Positions 1 through 8,214 of a DNA stretch of 64,000 nucleotides are shown piece by piece. The notes under the pieces were generated by a model. The model was not told the DNA's origin and made no database searches. It saw nothing but the letters and a program-made list of their open reading frames with translations. Position 1 is the stretch's first letter. Each line of letters begins with the position of its first letter. A program made the position numbers and the translations under genes. This DNA is from Pseudomonas putida (GTDB taxonomy: Bacteria; Pseudomonadota; Gammaproteobacteria; Pseudomonadales; Pseudomonadaceae): NCBI RefSeq assembly GCF_001941965.1, contig NZ_MKZO01000001.1:1-64000 (forward strand), read 5' to 3'.

Positions 1-389
1 AGCCCCGCAAGCCCCAACGCCCCGCCGAACAGCACATTGGCGGCAATCTTCTGCCCGAAGAACACCCGGGCATTCAGCGCGTTCCACAGGGTCGCAGTGG
101 AGAACACCACGGCGATCAGCCCGGTGGTCACCCACTGGCTGGCGGTGAGGAAGCACATGAAGTTCAGGCAGAACAGGCACAGCCCCTGGGCCACGCAGAC
201 CAGGTGCCCGCGCCGGTTCATCGGCTGCAGCTTGCGGCTGAGCAACAGGAAGGCGAACAGCACCAGCGCCGCCAGGGCGAAGCGATAGACGATGGACACC
301 GGAATGGCGACCACCCCGAGTTGCAGTTTCAGGGCGATCCAGGTGGTGCCCCAGATCAGGACGGTGAGCAGATACAGCGACAGGTTCAT
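1..389 (-). CDS. EamA/DMT-family transporter, N-terminal part (cut by window edge)
   Basis: The minus frame from the ATG at 389 stays open to the window start, giving about 129 residues. It begins MNLSLYLLTVLIWGTTWIAL, the typical first helix of EamA-type drug/metabolite exporters with the hydrophobic WGTTW motif. Further membrane segments follow (VYRFALAALVLFAFLLL and a third around LCLFCLNFMCF). The family exports amino acids or other small metabolites across the inner membrane; the substrate cannot be told. It is divergent from the AraC-type regulator that starts at 524, a common regulator-target layout. The C-terminal repeat lies outside the window. Confidence 0.85.
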   Translation of the reverse strand, partial: MNLSLYLLTVLIWGTTWIALKLQLGVVAIPVSIVYRFALAALVLFAFLLLSRKLQPMNRRGHLVCVAQGLCLFCLNFMCFLTASQWVTTGLIAVVFSTATLWNALNARVFFGQKIAANVLFGGALGLAG

Positions 390-523
390 GGCGAAGGCTC
401 CTACGATGGCCTTCAGTCTCCGGCTCATCCCGGTTCGGCCGCTTGCACAAACTTGCGCTTTTATCGGCTGCCGGGCTGTCAGACCCGTATCCACGGCGTA
501 GGATGGCGTCGGAGGTAGCCATC

Positions 524-1399
524 ATGACCGCGCTCGACCAATTGCAAGTGTTCAAGTCCATGAATGCTTCGCCCCACGCCCGCCTGGAAACCAGCGCGCT
601 GCTGGGCGAGGGCATGGCGGCGGCATTGTGGAGCAACCGGCATGACGCGCGGGACTACGAGGCGCCGAACCATCACACCCTGTCCTGCTACATCGCCGAC
701 GGCACCGGCACCTTCCGCCGCGGCCAGCCCGAACGCAAGGGCGCGCCGGACAAGCTGTGCATCATGCCGGCCGGGTGCGTATCAAACTGGATCGTCAACG
801 GCAACATTCGTCTGGCCCACCTGTATATCAGCGAGGAGCAGTTCGCCCTGGGCTGCGTCACCTTGCTGGATCGTGAGCCCCGGGAGTTGCAGTTGCGCGA
901 GGCGGATTTCGTCGAGGATGCGCAGCAGGCGCAGCGCTTTCGCCAGTTGATTGCGCTGAACTGGGAGGAGCCGGGGGAACGCTTGCTGACCAGCAGCCTG
1001 GCGAACGAGATCCTCAGCCATGCAATTCTCAGTCAGGTCGGGTTGCGCGACGGGTTGCGCTTGAAGGGCGGCCTGGCACCGCATCAACGGCGGCAACTGG
1101 CGGACTACATCGAGGGGCATCTGGACGAGTCGATCGGGCTGGGTGAGCTGGCGGGGTTGTGCAGTTTGTCGGAGTACCACTTTGCGCGGATGTTCCGCGA
1201 GAGCTTCGGCTTGCCGCCGCATCAGTATCTGCTGGCCCGCAGGCTGGCCAAGGCCCGGGAGTTGCTGGCCGGCGGGGACCTGCCGCTGGGCGAGGTGGCG
1301 CTGATGTGCGGGTTTGCCAGTGCCAGTCATTTCAGCAACCGGTTCCGGCAGGCGGTGGGGGCGACTCCGGGGGCCTACAGACTGGCGCTGGGCCGCTGA
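524..1399 (+). CDS. AraC-family transcriptional regulator
   Basis: The protein has 291 residues from the ATG at 524, chosen because GGAGG lies at 511-515; an upstream in-frame ATG at 443 lacks a site. The last 100 residues form the AraC double helix-turn-helix, with LGELAGLCSLSEYHFARMFR as the first helix pair and a second near GEVALMCGFASASHFSNRFR, followed by the usual GATPGAYR. The N-terminal 180 residues look like an AraC ligand-binding domain (HHTLSCYIADGTG, IMPAG). It is divergent from the EamA transporter and may control it, which is inference. The effector is unknown. Confidence 0.9.
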   Translation: MTALDQLQVFKSMNASPHARLETSALLGEGMAAALWSNRHDARDYEAPNHHTLSCYIADGTGTFRRGQPERKGAPDKLCIMPAGCVSNWIVNGNIRLAHLYISEEQFALGCVTLLDREPRELQLREADFVEDAQQAQRFRQLIALNWEEPGERLLTSSLANEILSHAILSQVGLRDGLRLKGGLAPHQRRQLADYIEGHLDESIGLGELAGLCSLSEYHFARMFRESFGLPPHQYLLARRLAKARELLAGGDLPLGEVALMCGFASASHFSNRFRQAVGATPGAYRLALGR

Positions 1400-1417
1400 T
1401 TTTTTCTTTGGTTTTGA

Positions 1418-1563
1418 GGGCCCTATCGCTGGCAAGCCAGCTCCCACAGGGATCGCATGCACCGCTGAACCTGTGCTGTAAGGCACAGCACAAATCCCCA
1501 GAGCACCGCTGAACCTGTGGGAGCTGCGGTTCGGCGCCCCGACTTGCCAGCGATGAGGCCCTG
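1418..1563. repeat. REP pair, expanded and chimeric copy
   Basis: The left arm is the standard element (CGCTGGCAAGCCAGCTCCCA). The right half is abnormal: a 17-bp segment GCACCGCTGAACCTGTG is present twice (1459-1475 and 1503-1519), and the right arm carries extra sequence GCGGTTCGGCGCCCCGA before TTGCCAGCGATGAGGCC. It lies between two convergent genes. Confidence 0.85.
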
Positions 1564-1579
1564 AAGGTCACTGCAAGAA

Positions 1580-3958
1580 TCAGAACTCCAGCGTGCTCGA
1601 CAGACTGACCTGCCGCGCATCCCCGATCGCCACGAAGTACCTGTTCACCGCCGAGGTGTAGTAGGTCTTGTCGAACAGGTTCTTCACGTTCAACTGGAAG
1701 CGCACCTTGTGCTCGTCCAGCTTCGTCTCGTAACTGGCAAAGGCATCCGCCACGGTGTACGACGGCAGGTCGAAGTCATTCACCGCATTCCCCGCCCGCT
1801 CACCGACATACCGCGCCCCGGCGCCCATGCGCAGGCGATCACCACCCAGCACGCTGCCGAAGTCATACACCGCCGACAACGAACCACTGTGCTTCGCCAC
1901 GTTCTGCAGGCGATTGCCCTTGTAGTCCGGGTCCTTGGTCACTTCCGCGTCGGTGTAGGCATAGCTGCCGATCAGGCTCCAGCGCTCGCTCAACTGGCCG
2001 CTGACATCCATTTCCAGACCACGGGATTTCACCTCGCCCGCCGCGCTGTACAGCGTGTCACCGGTGCTGCTGTCGAAGTTGGACACCAGCACGTTGCGCT
2101 TGGTGATATCGAACAGCGCGACCGTGGCGCTGAGCGAATTCGGCAGGTCGAGCTTGGCGCCGATTTCCCAGGACTTGCCCTCCTCCGGCGCGATCGCCGA
2201 GTCCAGGACCAGGCCACCGGTGAGCGGCGCGATGCTGGAGTTGGGCTTGAAGGATTCGCTGTAGCTGCCATACAGCGACAGGGTGTCGTCGACCTTGTAG
2301 ACCACCCCGGCATGCGGCACCCAGGCCTGGTCCTTGTTGTCGGTGTTGGCCGTGAAGGGCCGCCCGCGCCCGGCGTACTGGTCGTAGGTCTGCCAGCGCG
2401 CGCCGGCCACCAGGATCCAGTGCTCGTCGAGGTGCAGCGAGTCCTGGAAGAACAGCGCATCGTTGCGCAGCTTGTCGGTCTGCGCGCTGTCGCTGGCGCG
2501 GACCGTGGTGCCCTCGACTTCGCGGCCATACACCGGATTGACGTAGCTGAAGGTACTGCGGCTGGTCTGGCGGATCAGGTCGGAGCGGTAGATCTTGCGG
2601 TACTCGCTGTCCAGACCGAACAGCAGGTCGTTCTGCAAGCCGGCGACCTGCACCTTGCCGTCGAAACTGAGGGTGGCGAACCGGTCGGTGCTCAATGCAC
2701 CGTGGGTGCCATCGATACTCCGGGTCAACGTGCCGCGGGCAGCGTTCACCCCGGTCACCCGCACCTGACTGGCATCGTAGGTCTCGCGGTTGAAGCTGTA
2801 GCCGAAGTGAGCCTTCCAGTCATCGGAAAACTGGTGGTCGATCTCCAGGCGATACAGGTCCGAGCGCCCTTCCATATCGTTGAACGGCTCGTCGAGGCGA
2901 CGCTCGGCGGGGATGTTCAGCGGGCGATTGGTGTTCGGGTCGATTGCAGTACCACGGTCGAACGGGTAGAGGAACTCACGGTGCTCATAGGCCAACTGCA
3001 CCTGGGTGTTCTCGCCATACCAGGCCAGGGACGGCGCCACCAGCGATTCGCGGTGCACGCCGTAGTTGCGCCAGTAGCCCTCGTCCTCGTGGTCGAGCAC
3101 CAGGCGATAGGCCAGGCCGCTGTCGCCCAGCGCGCCGGTGCTGTCGAGCCCGCCGCCGCTGCCGTTCTTGCCTTCGCCGTAGGTCGAACCGCGCAGGTTG
3201 AGGGCGTTGTAGCTCTGCAACTGCGGACGCTTGCTGACCACGTTGATCACCCCGCCCGGGTCCTGGATGCCGTACAGCAACGAGGCCGGGCCCTTGAGCA
3301 CTTCGACCCGCTCGGTGGTGGCATTGAGGCTGCGGCCCTGCACGATGGGCATGCCGTCGCGCATGATCGAACCGTCGCGGTTGTCGCCGAAGCCACGCTT
3401 CATCACGGTGTCGGACGTGCCGCCGAAGTTGTTGCCCTGGGTGATGCCGCTGACGTTGTACAGGGCATCGTCGAGGTTGCGCGGGGTCTGGTCCTTGAGC
3501 ACCTGCTCCGGCACCACGTTGATCGCCTGCGGAATCTCCATGCTCGACGCCGAGCCGCGCATGATCGAGGTGGTTGGCGGTTGGGCATAACTGCCGACAC
3601 TGTCCGCCTGGGAGACGATGCTGGTGGCCTGCAGGTTGAGGGTGCCGTCCTGCGCCAGGGGTTCCAGGGTCAAGGTACGGGCGTTGACCCGGCGGTAGCC
3701 GAAGCCGGAACCCTGCAACAGCCGCAGCAGCGCCGCCTCGGCACCCAGGCGATCGTTCAGGGCCGGCGCCTTGAGGCTGGAGAGATCGACGGTGTAGACC
3801 ACGCTCTGCCCGGTGATCCGGCTGAACTCGGCCAGGGCCTGGGGCAGCGGCTTGCCCGCCACGTCGAACTGATAGACCTGCTCGACCTGCTCCGCGGCAA
3901 ACGCCGGCAGCACCATCAGCCCCGCCGCCAAACCCAGTGAAACGCTATGTGCCTTCAT
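1580..3958 (-). CDS. iutA: TonB-dependent ferric-siderophore receptor with signalling domain (IutA-like, aerobactin receptor candidate)
   Basis: This 792-residue outer-membrane receptor has a signal peptide at 1-21 (ending AFAAEQ) and an STN signalling domain at about 28-78. A plug domain begins near residue 135 (IPQAINVVPEQVLKDQ, GPASLLYGIQDPGGVINVVSK), and a barrel ends in Phe (SLSSTLEF). The STN domain means it can pass a ferric-siderophore signal to an anti-sigma factor. The gene directly upstream encodes a sigma/anti-sigma hybrid like IutY of P. putida, which is known to respond to aerobactin through IutA; that context is the basis for the name. Ligand identity is inference. Start ATG at 3958; a 105-bp gap separates it from the hybrid gene. 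Confidence 0.75.
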   Translation of the reverse strand: MKAHSVSLGLAAGLMVLPAFAAEQVEQVYQFDVAGKPLPQALAEFSRITGQSVVYTVDLSSLKAPALNDRLGAEAALLRLLQGSGFGYRRVNARTLTLEPLAQDGTLNLQATSIVSQADSVGSYAQPPTTSIMRGSASSMEIPQAINVVPEQVLKDQTPRNLDDALYNVSGITQGNNFGGTSDTVMKRGFGDNRDGSIMRDGMPIVQGRSLNATTERVEVLKGPASLLYGIQDPGGVINVVSKRPQLQSYNALNLRGSTYGEGKNGSGGGLDSTGALGDSGLAYRLVLDHEDEGYWRNYGVHRESLVAPSLAWYGENTQVQLAYEHREFLYPFDRGTAIDPNTNRPLNIPAERRLDEPFNDMEGRSDLYRLEIDHQFSDDWKAHFGYSFNRETYDASQVRVTGVNAARGTLTRSIDGTHGALSTDRFATLSFDGKVQVAGLQNDLLFGLDSEYRKIYRSDLIRQTSRSTFSYVNPVYGREVEGTTVRASDSAQTDKLRNDALFFQDSLHLDEHWILVAGARWQTYDQYAGRGRPFTANTDNKDQAWVPHAGVVYKVDDTLSLYGSYSESFKPNSSIAPLTGGLVLDSAIAPEEGKSWEIGAKLDLPNSLSATVALFDITKRNVLVSNFDSSTGDTLYSAAGEVKSRGLEMDVSGQLSERWSLIGSYAYTDAEVTKDPDYKGNRLQNVAKHSGSLSAVYDFGSVLGGDRLRMGAGARYVGERAGNAVNDFDLPSYTVADAFASYETKLDEHKVRFQLNVKNLFDKTYYTSAVNRYFVAIGDARQVSLSSTLEF

Positions 3959-4013
3959 GCCGATGAACCTGTGAATGAACCGTCATGTATGCGAATAAAT
4001 CGCACTTCCATTC

Positions 4014-4062
4014 ACTACACGGATGTCGCTGCGAAGTACCTCATCAATTTTTTCAAAAAATG
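4014..4062 (-). promoter_or_regulatory. Candidate IutY-type sigma promoter before the receptor gene
   Basis: The minus strand of the 105-bp gap has an A/T-rich tract (ATTTTTTGAAAAAATT), then TGAG, 18 bases, and CGTG. A similar A/T tract with TGAG-N17-CGTG precedes fecA at 9240-9290. FecI-type sigma factors usually drive their receptor gene from such a position. The exact elements are a guess from two sites. Confidence 0.35.
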
Positions 4063-4063
4063 T

Positions 4064-5329
4064 TCAGCGCAACAGGGTGACCCGGCCCAACAGGGTGTGG
4101 CGCTCGAAGCCGGCCACTGCGCCGAGGGCATCGAGGGCCGCCAGCGGGTCGTTGCCGGGGAAGCTACCGCTGACCTTGCGCGCACCGAGTTCGCGGTCGA
4201 GCAGGATGATCCGCCCCGGGTAGTAGCGGGCCAGGTCGTCCACCACCTGGCTCAGCGGCACCTGGTAATAGTTCAGCCAGCCCTGGCGCCAGGCCAGGCG
4301 GCCTTCGCTGTCGACGCCGTGCACCGGCCCGGCATGGCCGTCGTGGTACTCGACCTGCTGGTTGGCGGTAAGCACCTGCTGCGCCTCGCCCTCGGCGGCG
4401 GTGACCCCGACCCGTCCGGACAGCACCGTGACCTGCGCCCCATGCGCCTGCTGGCGCACCTCGAACTGCGTGCCAAGAACTTCGGTACGCCCGCCTTCGG
4501 TCTCGACGATGAACGGCTGGCCGGTATGGGTGACATGGAAGAACACCGCACCACGGCGCACCTCGATACGGCGCTGGCCATGGCTGAAATCGACGCTGAT
4601 GGCGGTATCGGCATCCAGCATCAGTTGCGAGTTGTCGGCCAGGGTCACGGCGCGCAGTTGTCCCACCGGGGCCACATAGTGCGCGCCAAGGTCCCGCAGC
4701 CAGTCCGCCGGGTGCCAGCCGGCAACCATGGCGAGAATCAGGGCCACGGAAGCGGCGCCAGCAAGGCCGCCGAGCTTGCGGGCTTTACGCGACGGCACGG
4801 GCTCGCTGGCGATACTCGCCTTGCAGGCTTCGAGGGCGCGCATCATGTGTTTTTCCACCGCGCTCTGGGAAAGTCCGACGCTGTTGGCGATCTCGCCGTA
4901 GGTGCGGCCATGCAGGCGGTTGAGCAGGAAGATCTGCCGGGTCCGCTCGGGCAGCGCATGCAGCGCCGCCTCGATCCGGCGCAGGTCGCTGGTAGCCTCG
5001 TGAGCCGCCTCGGGCTGGCTTTCCAGCGGCAACTCCAACGGCTCGGGGAGGTTGTCGTTGATCCGCTCGCGGACACCCTCGCTGCGCAGGTGGTCGATGG
5101 CGATATTGCCGGCGCAGCGCATCAGGTAGCTGTCCAGTGCCTCGATCTCGACCTGCGGGCGCCGCCAGAAACGCAGGAACAGCTCCTGCACCAGGTCCGC
5201 CGCCGTGGCCCGGCAGCCGACCCGCCGGTTCACCAGGCTTTCCATGCGCCCGCGCTGGGCCAGGAATACCTGGAGAAAACGCGCCCGGGCGGATGCGTCG
5301 TTCGGCGGCAGGTCGAGAGGTTCGCTCAT
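4064..5329 (-). CDS. iutY: Hybrid ECF sigma factor / FecR-type anti-sigma protein (IutY-like)
   Basis: One 421-residue frame contains both halves of a cell-surface signalling pair. Residues 12-85 are sigma region 2 (DLVQELFLRFWRRP, YLMRCAGNIAIDHLRSEG). Residues 115-170 are sigma region 4 (ALHALPERTRQIFLLNRLHG, TYGEIANSVGLSQSAVEKHM). One membrane helix follows at about 186-205. Residues 215-421 are a periplasmic FecR domain (VGQLRAVTLADNSQLMLDAD, GTQFEVRQQ, LSGRVGV) with an STN-like tail. The DUF4880 N-terminus of ordinary FecR is replaced by the sigma part. In P. putida IutY, regulated proteolysis by Prc and RseP frees the sigma part when the siderophore binds. It starts 4 bp after the DUF3325 gene and precedes its receptor gene. 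Confidence 0.88.
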   Translation of the reverse strand: MSEPLDLPPNDASARARFLQVFLAQRGRMESLVNRRVGCRATAADLVQELFLRFWRRPQVEIEALDSYLMRCAGNIAIDHLRSEGVRERINDNLPEPLELPLESQPEAAHEATSDLRRIEAALHALPERTRQIFLLNRLHGRTYGEIANSVGLSQSAVEKHMMRALEACKASIASEPVPSRKARKLGGLAGAASVALILAMVAGWHPADWLRDLGAHYVAPVGQLRAVTLADNSQLMLDADTAISVDFSHGQRRIEVRRGAVFFHVTHTGQPFIVETEGGRTEVLGTQFEVRQQAHGAQVTVLSGRVGVTAAEGEAQQVLTANQQVEYHDGHAGPVHGVDSEGRLAWRQGWLNYYQVPLSQVVDDLARYYPGRIILLDRELGARKVSGSFPGNDPLAALDALGAVAGFERHTLLGRVTLLR

Positions 5330-5333
5330 CGCT

Positions 5334-5660
5334 TCAGATCAATCCCAGGGCGGAGAACGGTGCCACTACCAGGCTTGCCACGGCCAGGCCGAGCAGCCAG
5401 CGCGGGCGATAAGGCAGAGCAAAGACCCACAGGCACAGGCCGGCCATCAGCATGCCGAACAACTCCGCCAGGCCCACGGCCCAGCCGCTGTGGTTGACCG
5501 CTGCCGTGAGGGCCAGGGCCATCAACAACCAGCCGATCACGCGCAGGCCAAGCAACTGCTCAGGCCGGGGCTTGCGTCCAAGCAGCTCAGTGAAATGCTT
5601 GTCCATGGCCAGGCACAACGCCGCACAACCGGCAAAAGAAAACAGGGCGATCGCCAGCAT
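5334..5660 (-). CDS. DUF3325-type small membrane protein
   Basis: This 108-residue protein has three to four hydrophobic segments (LAIALFSFAGCAALCLAM, VIGWLLMALALTAAVN, GLAELFGMLMAGLCLWVFAL, LLGLAVASLVVAPFSALGLI) and the KPRPEQ loop typical of DUF3325. Its ATG shares one base with the stop of the PepSY gene, so the two are translationally coupled. DUF3325, PepSY and DUF3649 proteins recur together beside siderophore receptor genes, and related modules take part in reducing iron from siderophores. The role of this one is inferred from that context. Confidence 0.8.
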   Translation of the reverse strand: MLAIALFSFAGCAALCLAMDKHFTELLGRKPRPEQLLGLRVIGWLLMALALTAAVNHSGWAVGLAELFGMLMAGLCLWVFALPYRPRWLLGLAVASLVVAPFSALGLI

Positions 5661-7237
5661 CAGCTCGCCTCCGCTTCAAGGGTCGCAGTGGGTGCCGCCT
5701 TGGCCGGCTTTGGGGCGCGTTTGGGCGCCTGTACCGGTGGACGCAGCATCTTGCCCGCAGTCCAGGCGAACAGCAGGCCACAGCCCAGCACGGTCAGGTC
5801 GAAGCCGGCCATGGCCCAGTCGCCGGCCGGGATCGAGTGGTTCAGGCCCTGGCCGGTGGTCAGCCCGTTGAGCAGCGGCAAGGCCGCCCAGGCCAGCGCC
5901 GCCAGCGCCAGTTGCTCCCCCCAGGCGCGACGGCCCGGGCGCAGCACGGCATGCAGCAGGCTCGCCAGCCAGACCGCGAAGAACACATTCACTTCCCACT
6001 GCGCCCGCCCTTCCAGGCCGAGCGGCAACAGGCGATTGGCCCAGAAGAACCCGGCCACGCCGAGGATCAGGCCGCTCATGCTGGCGATGTTCAGTACTTC
6101 CACCAGGCGCAGTTCGAACGGCTGGGTGCCGCTCTTGGCGTGCTTGAGCTGGCGCTTGCCGAGCCACATCACCAGGCCGGTGCCGATCACCGCCGTGCCG
6201 GCGAGGCCGAAGAAGAAGTACAGCCAGCGCAGCAGCGGGCCGGCGAAGGTGGCCATATGCAAGCCGTAGAAACCGCCGTTGATGATGCTGGCGACACTTT
6301 CCGGGCGCGCGCTCCAGGCGAGGCTGCCGTCGGCACCGTTGAAGCGCCAGCCGGCGCCGCGCTGCATCGAGACGCGTTCATGCCCATCGGGAATGAACAG
6401 CACCTGGGCATTGCGATCGCCCGGGCGCTGCACGTCGAGCCAGATGATCTTGGTCTCCGGTGCCTGCGCCAGCACCCGCTGGTACAGCTCCGGCAGCGGT
6501 TGCAGAGGCAATTTCTCGCCCGAGGCCTTGACCGTGTCACGCCCGCCGAAGACTTCGGCGAAATAGCTGTCCTGGTTGTCGTAGCTGGCCAGGATCGGCG
6601 CCGGCATGACCATGTACATGAAGATCACCAGGCTGCTGTAGCTGATCATCAGGTGGAACGGCAGCACCAGCACGCCGATGGCGTTGTGGCCGTCGAGCCA
6701 GGAGCGCTGGCCCTTGCCGGGGCGGAAGGTGAAGAACTCCTTGAAGATCTTCTTGTGGGTGATGATCCCGGTGACCAGGCCCACCAGCATCATCAGCGCG
6801 GCGAAGGTCGCCAGCCAGCGGCCCCACGGATAGGGCATTTCCAGTTGGAAATGGAAGCGGTAGAAGAACTCGCCGCCACGGGTTTCACGGGCGAGCACTT
6901 CCTCGCCGGTCTGGGCATCCAGGGTCTTGCGGGTGAAGCCACGCGGGCCATCGCCGCCGCGCCAGCCGACCGTGACACCGGGGCTGCGCTCGTCCGGCAC
7001 CTGGATGAACCAGCTCGGCGCCTCGGCGGCGTTGCGTTGCAGATACTCCTGGGCCTTGCCCAGGGCCAGCGGGATATCCAGCGCGCGTGCGGGCACTTCC
7101 GGCTGGCTCCAGCGGGTGATCTCGGGCTTGAAGTAGGACATGGTCCCGGTGAGAAAAATCGCGAACAGCAGCCAGCCGAAAATCAGCCCGGCCCAGGTGT
7201 GCAGCCAGGCCATCGCCTGGCGGAAGCCCTCTTTCAT
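5660..7237 (-). CDS. PepSY-associated transmembrane protein, putative ferric-siderophore reductase
   Basis: The protein has 525 residues from the ATG at 7237, which overlaps the DUF3649 stop as ATGA. The frame is open further upstream, but that part is an out-of-frame reading of the previous gene. The start MKEGFRQAMAWLHTWAG leads into a first helix with a likely haem-ligating His. Three to four more helices follow, with a large periplasmic PepSY region between them (TRKTLDAQTGEEVL, RFHFQLEMPYPWGRWL). PepSY_TM proteins such as FpvG of P. aeruginosa help reduce Fe(III)-siderophores in the periplasm. It probably releases iron from the siderophore imported by the receptor encoded at the end of this operon. 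Confidence 0.85.
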   Translation of the reverse strand: MKEGFRQAMAWLHTWAGLIFGWLLFAIFLTGTMSYFKPEITRWSQPEVPARALDIPLALGKAQEYLQRNAAEAPSWFIQVPDERSPGVTVGWRGGDGPRGFTRKTLDAQTGEEVLARETRGGEFFYRFHFQLEMPYPWGRWLATFAALMMLVGLVTGIITHKKIFKEFFTFRPGKGQRSWLDGHNAIGVLVLPFHLMISYSSLVIFMYMVMPAPILASYDNQDSYFAEVFGGRDTVKASGEKLPLQPLPELYQRVLAQAPETKIIWLDVQRPGDRNAQVLFIPDGHERVSMQRGAGWRFNGADGSLAWSARPESVASIINGGFYGLHMATFAGPLLRWLYFFFGLAGTAVIGTGLVMWLGKRQLKHAKSGTQPFELRLVEVLNIASMSGLILGVAGFFWANRLLPLGLEGRAQWEVNVFFAVWLASLLHAVLRPGRRAWGEQLALAALAWAALPLLNGLTTGQGLNHSIPAGDWAMAGFDLTVLGCGLLFAWTAGKMLRPPVQAPKRAPKPAKAAPTATLEAEAS

Positions 7238-7539
7238 GGCATCGCCATCCAGTACGTCACTCCATTGATCACGCCCAGCACCAGGCTCGGCAACAGGATG
7301 CCCGCCCAGGCACGCCAGGCGCTGTGGGTGGCGAAGGCCCAGATGAACGCGCCGAGGTAGAACAGGAACGAACTCATCATGCCGAGCTGCACCGCTTCGG
7401 CTCTGGGCAGGGGCAGCCACTGCGCCAGGAGCATGCCTGCCATGGCCGCCAGCAGGTAGCCACCCAGCAGCGCGGCGAGGCAGCGGGAGGTCACGGCGAG
7501 GCGATAACTCAGGGGCAAGCCGGCGGCTTTGCTCTTCAT
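7234..7539 (-). CDS. DUF3649-type small membrane protein
   Basis: This 101-residue protein starts at the ATG at 7539 (MKSKAAGLPLSYRLAVTSR). A longer frame would need a TTG start inside the promoter region. It has three hydrophobic segments (CLAALLGGYLLAAMAGMLLA, MMSSFLFYLGAFIWAFA, AGILLPSLVLGVINGVTY). It is the first gene of the five-gene iron operon and overlaps the PepSY gene by 4 bases. The Fur-like site at 7573-7593 lies just upstream, so expression is expected under iron limitation. Function beyond membership in the siderophore-reduction module is unknown. Confidence 0.78.
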   Translation of the reverse strand: MKSKAAGLPLSYRLAVTSRCLAALLGGYLLAAMAGMLLAQWLPLPRAEAVQLGMMSSFLFYLGAFIWAFATHSAWRAWAGILLPSLVLGVINGVTYWMAMP

Positions 7540-7572
7540 CACGGGGTGTCCGGGGCGGAAAAGGCGCTCAAT

Positions 7573-7593
7573 ATAAATGATAAGGATTCTCAC
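7573..7593 (-). promoter_or_regulatory. Candidate Fur box for the iron operon
   Basis: The sequence AATGATAAGGATTCTC (7576-7591) matches 13 of 16 positions of the corresponding part of the Fur consensus (AATGATAATCATTATC). It lies about 35 bp upstream of the DUF3649 start, where it could cover the promoter. Confidence 0.6.
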
Positions 7594-7660
7594 AATCAAA
7601 GCTGTCTGACGGGCCGCTGATCATTGTCCGATTGCCGGCACGCGGTTTCCGCACATACAA

Positions 7661-7680
7661 TGCGAACAATTCTTATTCTG
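7661..7680 (+). promoter_or_regulatory. Candidate Fur box upstream of fecI
   Basis: GCGAACAATTCTTATTCTG resembles Pseudomonas Fur sites of the form GATAATGATTCTCATT. It sits about 30-50 bp before the proposed fecI start. fecIR genes are Fur-controlled in the bacteria where this has been studied. Confidence 0.5.
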
Positions 7681-7710
7681 TTGCGCATCCTGGCGCCCGG
7701 AGTGTGCACG

Positions 7711-8214
7711 GTGCGCAGCGCCCCTCCCTTGCTTTCGACTTCGCTGGAAGGCCTCTACCACGAGCATCACGGCTGGCTCACCGGCTGGCTGCGGCGGCGT
7801 CTTGGCTGCCCGCACAACGCTGCGGACCTCGCCCAGGACACCTTCATGCGCCTGCTTCAGGCCCGGGACACCCCAGCGCTGAACGAGCCCCGGGCCTTCC
7901 TCACCACGGTGGCCAAGCGCGTGCTGTTCAACCACTACCGGCGCCAGGAACTGGAGCGCGCCTATCTGCAGGCCCTGGCACAGTTGCCCGAGGAAGTCGC
8001 GCCGTCGGAAGAAGAACGGGCGATCATCTTCGACACCCTGATGGAGCTGGATCGCCTGCTCGATGGCCTGCCCGCCCAGGTCAAGCGCGCCTTCCTGCTG
8101 GCCCAGGTCGATGGCCTGACCTACAACGAAATCGCTGCCGAGCTGGGCATTTCCCTGGCTACGGTGAAACGTCACCTGAACAAGGCGGCCATGCGCTGTT
8201 ATTTCGCCCTGTGA
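7711..8214 (+). CDS. fecI: ECF sigma factor FecI (ferric citrate signalling)
   Basis: From the GTG at 7711 (GGAG at 7699-7702) the protein has 167 residues and aligns with FecI from near its N-terminus. A longer frame from the ATG at 7624 would begin inside the Fur-box region and add 29 residues unlike FecI. Region 2 is LYHEHHGWLTGWLRRRLG with ADLAQDTFMRLLQ and AFLTTVAKRVLFNHYRRQ. Region 4 is LDGLPAQVKRAFLLAQVDGL with TYNEIAAELGISLATVKRHL. It directs RNA polymerase to fecA when FecR relays the ferric-citrate signal. Its stop overlaps the fecR start as GTGA. Confidence 0.92.
   Translation: MRSAPPLLSTSLEGLYHEHHGWLTGWLRRRLGCPHNAADLAQDTFMRLLQARDTPALNEPRAFLTTVAKRVLFNHYRRQELERAYLQALAQLPEEVAPSEEERAIIFDTLMELDRLLDGLPAQVKRAFLLAQVDGLTYNEIAAELGISLATVKRHLNKAAMRCYFAL

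Noticed and set aside
1709..3940. 743-codon open frame on the plus strand opposite the IutA-like receptor gene
   Set aside because: It mirrors the codon pattern of the receptor gene on the other strand, is rich in Arg/His/Gln/Val with no domain, and has no ribosome site. Long antisense frames are common in high-GC Pseudomonas.
7624..7710. Extended fecI start at ATG 7624
   Set aside because: The added 29 residues do not resemble FecI and would put the start upstream of the Fur-like site.
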